A DNA stretch of 57,538 nucleotides from Pseudomonadota bacterium (GTDB lineage: Bacteria > Myxococcota_A > Polyangia > Polyangiales > Polyangiaceae). Numbering within the stretch: position 1 is the stretch's first letter; each line of letters starts with the position of its first letter. The position numbers and the translations under genes are program-made. The stretch lies in NCBI GenBank assembly GCA_023428245.1, contig JAEYYX010000072.1, positions 1 through 57,538 on the forward strand. The letters run 5' to 3'. This document shows positions 52,312-57,538 of this stretch, one piece after another. The notes under the pieces are model-generated. The model worked only from the letters and a program-made list of their open reading frames with translations. It made no database searches and was not told the DNA's origin.

Positions 52312-55300
52312 ATGATCCCTCGTCTCTCGCCCGAGCGGGACTTGCCCGCCCATTATGCAGCCTACCTGGAAGAACTCAGGGCGCATGGTTTTGAAGGGGA
52401 GATCCAGACCGACTACGCGACGCGCCTCACTGCGGCGACGGACAACAGCGTCTATCAGCTGCTTCCGCTCGGCGTCCTTTTTCCCCATCACGTCGAGGAC
52501 GTCAAAGTCGCGCTTCGCGTGCTCGCGGACCCGAGGTTCCGCGAGGTTCGTCTGAGTCCTCGAGGCGGCGGCACGGGAACGAACGGACAGTCTCTCTGCG
52601 ACGGGCTCATGCTCGATGTCTCCCGTCACCTCCGCTCGATCCTCGAGGTGAATCTTGAGGAAGGCTGGGTCCGAGTTCAGCCCGGGGTCGTCCTCGACGA
52701 GCTGAACCGTCATCTTGCACCCCACGGCCGCTTCTTCGCGCCGACGCTCTCGCCGTCGAACCGAGCCACCTTAGGCGGGATGATCAGCACGGACGCCTCA
52801 GGAAAAGGCTCGCGGGTCTACGGCAAGACGAGCGAACACGTGCTCGCTCTCGAGACCGTTCTCTGGGGTGGACAACTTCTAAAGACCAAGAAGCTCTCGC
52901 CGTCCGAGCTCAATCGCGAACTCGAGCGCAAGGACCAGGTCGGCGTGCTCTACCGCGAAATCAATGACATCTGTGAGCGGAGCAAGCAGCGCATCGAAGC
53001 AGAGCTCCCGAAGCTTCGGCGCTTTCTGACGGGATACGACCTCGCCCACGTCAAAGACGACCACGGCTCCTTCGATCTCAGCCGCGTGCTCGCGGGATCC
53101 GAGGGAACACTCGGGATCTTGATCGAAGCCAAGCTCAGGATCCTACCCATCGTCACCGAGAAGCGGCTCCTCGCCATCCGCTACGCGAGCTTCGACGCAG
53201 CCCTGCGCGCAGCCGCTCGGCTCGCCGAGACGCAGCCGAGCGCCATCGAGACGGTCGATCAGCTGATCGTCTCCCTCGCCAAGACCGACGTGATCTGGCA
53301 CAGCGTGGGTCACCTGCTCGACGACACGGGCGAGACACCCCTCGCCGCCGTGAACCTCGTCGAATTCGAAGGCCCGGACGCCGAGTTCGTTGACGGCAAG
53401 GTGCGAAAGCTCATCGAGCTCTTGGACAGCGAACGCGGCCAAGAAGGACGCTCGACCGGGTACACGCTCGCCACGGATAGGAAAGACCAACTGGCGCTCT
53501 GGAGTCTTCGGAAGAAGGGCGTCGGTCTGCTCGGTAACGTCTCGGGCGAACGCCGCCCGGTGCCCTTCGTCGAGGACACAGTGGTCCCCCCGGAACACCT
53601 CGCTGACTACATCCGGGACTTCCGAGCCGTCCTCGACGCGCACGGCCTGCGCTACGGGATGTTCGGGCATGTCGATGTCGGTTGTTTGCACGTGCGTCCG
53701 GCGCTGAACCTGCGCGATCCCGAGGACGAAAAGCGGCTCGCTCAGATTTCGGACCAGGTCGTCGCGCTCGTGAAGAAGTACGGCGGAGTCCTGTGGGGCG
53801 AACACGGGCGTGGCTACCGAAGCAACTACACGCCAACTTTTTTTGGTCCGGAGCTCTACGCGGAGATGCGCCGCGTCAAAGGAGCATTCGATCCCCACAA
53901 TCAGCTCAACCCCGGGAAACTCGCGACTCCTCCGAGCTCAAACGACAGTCTCGTGCAGGTGCGCAGCATGACCCGCGGCTCCTTCGATCGGCAGATCCCC
54001 GAGGAGGTCCGGGAGCACTTCCACACCAGCATCCATTGTAACGGCAATGGCGCCTGCTTCGATTGGAACCCGGATTCGGTGATGTGCCCCTCGTCGAAGG
54101 TGACCAAGGACCGGATCCATTCTCCCAAGGGACGCGCCGGGATTCTGCGCGAGTGGCTTCGTTTGACCACCCAAGCAGGCGGGGAGCTCCTGACCGGCGG
54201 CCAAACATCAGCGCCTATCGAGTTCGTCCACGGACGCAGCGAAAGCAGGGACGACTTTTCGCACGAGGTCTACGACGCGATGGATGGTTGTCTTGCCTGC
54301 AAGGCATGCGCGACGGATTGTCCGATCAAGGTCGACGTGCCGAACCTCCGCGCGGAGTTCCTCGAGAACTACCACACGCGCTACCGGCGCCCGCTCAAGG
54401 ACTATTTCACAGCGCTCCTCGAGTGGATGATTCATTTCTTCGCCATCTGGCCAAAGCTCTCGAACTTCCTCATCCAATCGGCCCCGTCGCGCGCGCTGCT
54501 GCGCTTCATCGGCATCGTGGATACGCCTCCGCTCGGACCAGAGCGCCTCGAGGCACAGCTCCGGGAGCAAGGCGCCGAGTCCTATGACAGGACAACGCTC
54601 GCTCGGCTCTCGCCGGAGGAGAAGGCTCGCACGGTTCTCATCGTTCAGGACACGTTCACCAGCTACTTTGAGCCGAACGTGGCTCTTGCGACGTTCGACC
54701 TGCTCCGGGCCCTCGACTATCGACCGATCTTCTTGCCCTATCAGGTGAACGGCAAAGCGCTCCACGTCAAAGGATTTTTGAGTTGGTTTCGGCGACGCGC
54801 GGCGCGAACAGCCGCCTTCCTCAGAGAAGCCGCGTCCTTCGGAGTTCCCCTTGTCGGCATCGAGCCGGCTGTCACGCTCACTTATCGCGACGAGTATCAA
54901 CACTTGAAGCTCGCCGAGATGGCGGGGGTCAAGGTGGAGCTGCTCCAGGAATTCTTGGCGCGGGAGCTCAAGGTGCGGCCGCGGCCGCTCCTCGATACGC
55001 GCTCAGCCGAGGATCGTTATCGCCTCTTCGGTCATTGCACAGAGAGGACCATGGCGCCGAAGTCGGCCGCGCTCTGGCAGGAAGTGTTTCGCGGCCTCGG
55101 GCACACGCTCGAAGTCGAAACGACGGGTTGCTGCGGCATGTGCGGAGTCTTCGGTCATGAGGCCTCCCACTACGAAGAGTCGCGCGGCATCTTCGAGATG
55201 AGCTGGCAGAAGAAGCTGCCTACGGAAGGCCCTGAGCAGCGAAAGGTCCTCGCCACGGGGCATTCCTGTCGCAGCCAAGTCAAACGCTTCGGCGGCTTCC

Positions 55301-55377
55301 TGCCGAAGCATCCAGCGGAGGTTCTCGCGAGTTTCCTCAGCGAGGAGGGCCAGGCTTCCCGAGCGCCTCTTCCCTGA
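52312..55377 (+). CDS. YdiJ-type FAD/Fe-S oxidoreductase (D-2-hydroxyglutarate dehydrogenase family)
   Basis: The 1021-residue protein starts at ATG 52312, where YdiJ-type homology (MIPRLSPERDLPAHYAAYLE) begins; an open frame upstream to 51820 is antisense. The FAD domain has SPRGGGTGTNGQSLCDGL, then SPSNRATLGGMISTDASGKGS near 145. The FAD-oxidase C-domain has RYGMFGHVDVGCLHVRP, and WGEHGRGYRSNY marks the product site. One [4Fe-4S] site follows: C660, C663, C666, C670. A C-terminal heterodisulfide-reductase-like part carries CCGMCG. E. coli YdiJ (1018 aa) oxidises D-2-hydroxyglutarate to 2-oxoglutarate. Cytoplasmic or membrane-associated; the substrate is inferred by similarity. Confidence 0.9.
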   Translation: MIPRLSPERDLPAHYAAYLEELRAHGFEGEIQTDYATRLTAATDNSVYQLLPLGVLFPHHVEDVKVALRVLADPRFREVRLSPRGGGTGTNGQSLCDGLMLDVSRHLRSILEVNLEEGWVRVQPGVVLDELNRHLAPHGRFFAPTLSPSNRATLGGMISTDASGKGSRVYGKTSEHVLALETVLWGGQLLKTKKLSPSELNRELERKDQVGVLYREINDICERSKQRIEAELPKLRRFLTGYDLAHVKDDHGSFDLSRVLAGSEGTLGILIEAKLRILPIVTEKRLLAIRYASFDAALRAAARLAETQPSAIETVDQLIVSLAKTDVIWHSVGHLLDDTGETPLAAVNLVEFEGPDAEFVDGKVRKLIELLDSERGQEGRSTGYTLATDRKDQLALWSLRKKGVGLLGNVSGERRPVPFVEDTVVPPEHLADYIRDFRAVLDAHGLRYGMFGHVDVGCLHVRPALNLRDPEDEKRLAQISDQVVALVKKYGGVLWGEHGRGYRSNYTPTFFGPELYAEMRRVKGAFDPHNQLNPGKLATPPSSNDSLVQVRSMTRGSFDRQIPEEVREHFHTSIHCNGNGACFDWNPDSVMCPSSKVTKDRIHSPKGRAGILREWLRLTTQAGGELLTGGQTSAPIEFVHGRSESRDDFSHEVYDAMDGCLACKACATDCPIKVDVPNLRAEFLENYHTRYRRPLKDYFTALLEWMIHFFAIWPKLSNFLIQSAPSRALLRFIGIVDTPPLGPERLEAQLREQGAESYDRTTLARLSPEEKARTVLIVQDTFTSYFEPNVALATFDLLRALDYRPIFLPYQVNGKALHVKGFLSWFRRRAARTAAFLREAASFGVPLVGIEPAVTLTYRDEYQHLKLAEMAGVKVELLQEFLARELKVRPRPLLDTRSAEDRYRLFGHCTERTMAPKSAALWQEVFRGLGHTLEVETTGCCGMCGVFGHEASHYEESRGIFEMSWQKKLPTEGPEQRKVLATGHSCRSQVKRFGGFLPKHPAEVLASFLSEEGQASRAPLP

Positions 55378-55509
55378 CGCGCGCAGCGGGGACCAAGCCG
55401 CTCAAACGAAGGGTCGCGCCTGGAACGCACGGCGTCCGCCTTTGGGCTAGCCTCCGGCCCTGCGAGGCGTGTGTCGAGCAAGACTGCGCGAGACCGCGGT
55501 CAAAGCGGC

Positions 55510-57538
55510 TCAAAGAGGGAGTGCGAGCACGGTCTCTCGCCCCTCTGGGATCAGCCTGCGTCCGCCCGGATCAACGAACTCGAGCTCAAGGTCCTTCAGC
55601 TCTCCGTCCTCCGCGATGAACGACAAGAAGACAGCGCTTATTCCAGGCGCTCCGACCAACCGGCGCGATACGAGCCTGGGAGCGACATGGGCACTTGAAG
55701 CGACCTCCGCCTCACCCTCACCGCCTGCGCCCTTTTCCCCGGGATCCCGAGAGCACCAGCCGACCAGGCCGACTTCCTGCTCCCGCAAACGGCAGAGACG
55801 AAGCACCCGCCCAGCCGCGGGATCCCTTGGCCATTTGCGGGCCACAAGAACGGCCGCCATCCGCTGGGGCAGCTCTTTCGACATGTAGCTGCGAACTGTG
55901 GCATCGCGCCAACAGGCCCCCCCCGCTCCCTCCGGCCCAAGAGCGCCGACAAGGGCGATCGCTGACGCGACGCTCAGCTCATCTCGCCCGCGCAGCACCC
56001 TGCAAGCGCGCTCAGCGATCTGATCCTTCTCTGTCTTGCCAGCCGCGCCAGTGAGCAGAGCCTGGCGGAGGCCGAGCATCGCTCTGACCCGTTCGAGACG
56101 GCTCGGCGCAGCGAGGCGCGTGATAAGTTCATGAGGAAGAGCAGATTTTTCAAGGGCATTCAGGTCCGAACGCTCGCCTCGGGCGCGAAGCGCGAGACTC
56201 AGTTGCGCCCGAGTGCTCGGTTCCAGGCGTCCCGCTTGGGCTAGTGTGACGGCTTCAGGAGGCGAACCGAGTCGAAGAGCAAGCTGGGCGAGCAAGGAGC
56301 GCTCAGCGCCCCTGGTCCTCCGGCTGAGCGAAAAGACTCGCACAGCGAGAGCTTCGAGCAGATCTCGGCTCTCCTTGCCCGAGTCGAAGCGGGCGTCGAT
56401 CAGAAGTCCAAGGAGCACGCTTCGCTCTGCGGCGGGACGACCTTCGAGAGCGCCCACGAGACAGCTGAGTGCGCCCTGGGACAGGTCCCTTGCCCGATGC
56501 AGGAGCATAATTCGATCGCGACCTAGAAGGCGCCTCTGGAGGTCAGCGCAGTCGGGTTCGGACTCTCTGAGAAGTTGTTCGAGACGCGCCTCAGCGGCAG
56601 CTCTCCGTACAGTTGGGACTGTCGATCCCTCGTGCTTCTCAAGGAGCCAGCGCGCCTTGGGCGCGGAACTTCGACCCAAGACGCGAAGCGCTGAGCTCAC
56701 CTCGTCGTGCGCGAGACCTGGGCTCTCAAGGAAAACTGCTAACGGTTCGCTGATGTCTTCCATGGGGACACCATCTCGCTCGAGCGCGCGCAGCGCAGCC
56801 CGTCGAGCGTCACGATCTCCTCCCTCAAGGAGTTCGAGGGCGAGCGCCCCGACCTCCGGCCAGTCGCTCGGGCCCACACCTTCAAAGACCTCATGAGCCG
56901 TCAAACGACGAGCGCGGTAGGCCAGCACACGCGTCAGCGCGGCATCGGGCAAGAGCCCCTGAGCCCATTTATGGCACAAGAGCTCGGCGTCGCGCTCGAC
57001 ACAGCCTCGGACCCTCGCCTCAAGGAGCTCTACAGCGGGACGCGTTGGCTCGAAATCGAAGGTCGGAAGGAGGCGTCGCACAGTGTCGTGACCGGCCAAG
57101 GTCGAGCTCAGTTCGAAGAGCCGAGTGAGCCAGGGGCTCGGGCTCACTCGTGCAAGCAGCGTGAATCCGGCACGACTCTCAGCACTCCGAAGCGTCGCAA
57201 CGAGAAGACGGAGCGAGAGTGGGTCGGCCCTCCCTTGTCGCGTTTCCAAGTAGCCCGCGAGCAGCTCTAGGGGTACCCGGGGCGAGAGCTCCCCGATCAC
57301 CTGACGCAGCAGGCCCGCCGCCGTCTCATCGCCCGTCGCGGCGAGGGCAAATGCAGCCTCCTTTCGCGCGCTCGGATCAGGGTCTCGGAGAAGCAGCGAT
57401 AAACTCGGCAGAGCGCGGTCTCGGGCCGAGGCTCCGAGCGCTCGGGCCGCCTGAGAGCGCACGGCCGGCTCACTATCCCGGAGCGCTCCGATCAAGAGCC
57501 CCTCCCGGGCTTCGTCGGGGCCGCCCTTGAGCTCACCG
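55510..57538 (-). CDS. HEAT-repeat protein, partial at window end
   Basis: At least 675 codons are present and the frame stays open to the window edge, so the start is outside. The N-terminal part seen has repeats of the form GALRDSEPAVRSQAARALGA and SLLLRDPDPSARKEAAFALA, spaced ~30 residues, typical HEAT-like solenoid repeats, plus more degenerate ones to about residue 540. The last ~120 residues have no obvious repeat and end with a FLSFIAEDGELKDLELEFVD beta-type region. No catalytic motif seen. Such proteins are usually scaffolds or phycobilin-lyase-like partners; role unknown. An in-frame TTG at 57495 exists but is unlikely to be the start because the repeat begins upstream of it. Confidence 0.75.
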   Translation of the reverse strand, partial: GELKGGPDEAREGLLIGALRDSEPAVRSQAARALGASARDRALPSLSLLLRDPDPSARKEAAFALAATGDETAAGLLRQVIGELSPRVPLELLAGYLETRQGRADPLSLRLLVATLRSAESRAGFTLLARVSPSPWLTRLFELSSTLAGHDTVRRLLPTFDFEPTRPAVELLEARVRGCVERDAELLCHKWAQGLLPDAALTRVLAYRARRLTAHEVFEGVGPSDWPEVGALALELLEGGDRDARRAALRALERDGVPMEDISEPLAVFLESPGLAHDEVSSALRVLGRSSAPKARWLLEKHEGSTVPTVRRAAAEARLEQLLRESEPDCADLQRRLLGRDRIMLLHRARDLSQGALSCLVGALEGRPAAERSVLLGLLIDARFDSGKESRDLLEALAVRVFSLSRRTRGAERSLLAQLALRLGSPPEAVTLAQAGRLEPSTRAQLSLALRARGERSDLNALEKSALPHELITRLAAPSRLERVRAMLGLRQALLTGAAGKTEKDQIAERACRVLRGRDELSVASAIALVGALGPEGAGGACWRDATVRSYMSKELPQRMAAVLVARKWPRDPAAGRVLRLCRLREQEVGLVGWCSRDPGEKGAGGEGEAEVASSAHVAPRLVSRRLVGAPGISAVFLSFIAEDGELKDLELEFVDPGGRRLIPEGRETVLALPL

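Overview
The window is GC-rich, gene-dense bacterial chromosome with no phage, transposon, CRISPR or rRNA sequence. It most resembles a myxobacterium-type member of the Myxococcota. The grounds are a bactofilin, a zinc-ribbon/proline-rich/TonB-C protein built like the gliding-motility protein GltJ (AgmX), an NtrC-type regulator with a good sigma-54 promoter elsewhere, a Cys-rich surface lipoprotein, a histone-H1-like K/A-rich tail, and many lipoproteins. No 16S gene or marker tree is available, so this placement is inference.

Layout. 1-1.2 kb: the end of a sugar epimerase gene, a DegT aminotransferase broken off after about 55 codons, and an N-formylglutamate amidohydrolase. 1.4-7.6 kb: translation genes (rpmB; the rpsP-khpA-rimM-trmD cluster; map) plus a three-gene minus-strand operon (lysophospholipid acyltransferase, DUF72, degenerate gamma-glutamyltransferase). 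7.8-14.3 kb: a Lys-rich/coiled-coil protein ending in a Fic domain whose catalytic His is lost, a TolC-type channel, a sigma-54 response regulator, a bactofilin and a TPR lipoprotein. 14.5-22.9 kb: gltB-gltD, the GltJ-like protein and a DUF4188 protein. 22.9-28.9 kb: an L,D-transpeptidase, citrate synthase behind a putative sigma-54 promoter, a GGCT-fold protein, and an SCP2-pheA-rsmE-DUF502 operon. 29-39.9 kb: an EF-G paralogue, SAH hydrolase, a methyltransferase, a Chlamydia-type pyrophosphatase, a SNF2 helicase, a Cys-rich lipoprotein and an RlmL-like methyltransferase. 40-45.6 kb: tsaB, a U32 protein, a CHASE3-PAS-GGDEF diguanylate cyclase, tRNA-Pro(GGG) and a GATase-like lipoprotein. 45.9-57.5 kb: htpG, a PhoX-like protein, YceI, an HD-only fragment of the CCA-adding family, a di-haem peroxidase lipoprotein, a YdiJ-type D-2-hydroxyglutarate dehydrogenase and a HEAT-repeat protein that runs off the window.

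How it works together. Most of the window is housekeeping: translation and tRNA/rRNA modification (rpmB, rpsP, rimM, trmD, rsmE, tsaB, fusA, tRNA-Pro), nitrogen and carbon flow around 2-oxoglutarate and glutamate (gltBD, gltA, YdiJ), the methyl cycle (ahcY) and cell-envelope functions. The unusual items are two apparent pseudoenzymes (the Fic-like and GGT-like proteins), an HD-only CCA-type protein, and a regulatory pattern: many genes have a -10-like hexamer 6-12 nt before the start codon and no Shine-Dalgarno, which suggests leaderless transcripts. htpG has a textbook sigma-32-like promoter in that same position.

No intergenic stretch exceeds 300 nt. The longest (7557-7838, 45631-45903, 31285-31552, 28948-29196) hold the inverted repeats, promoters and terminators listed. 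The rest of each shows nothing recognisable.
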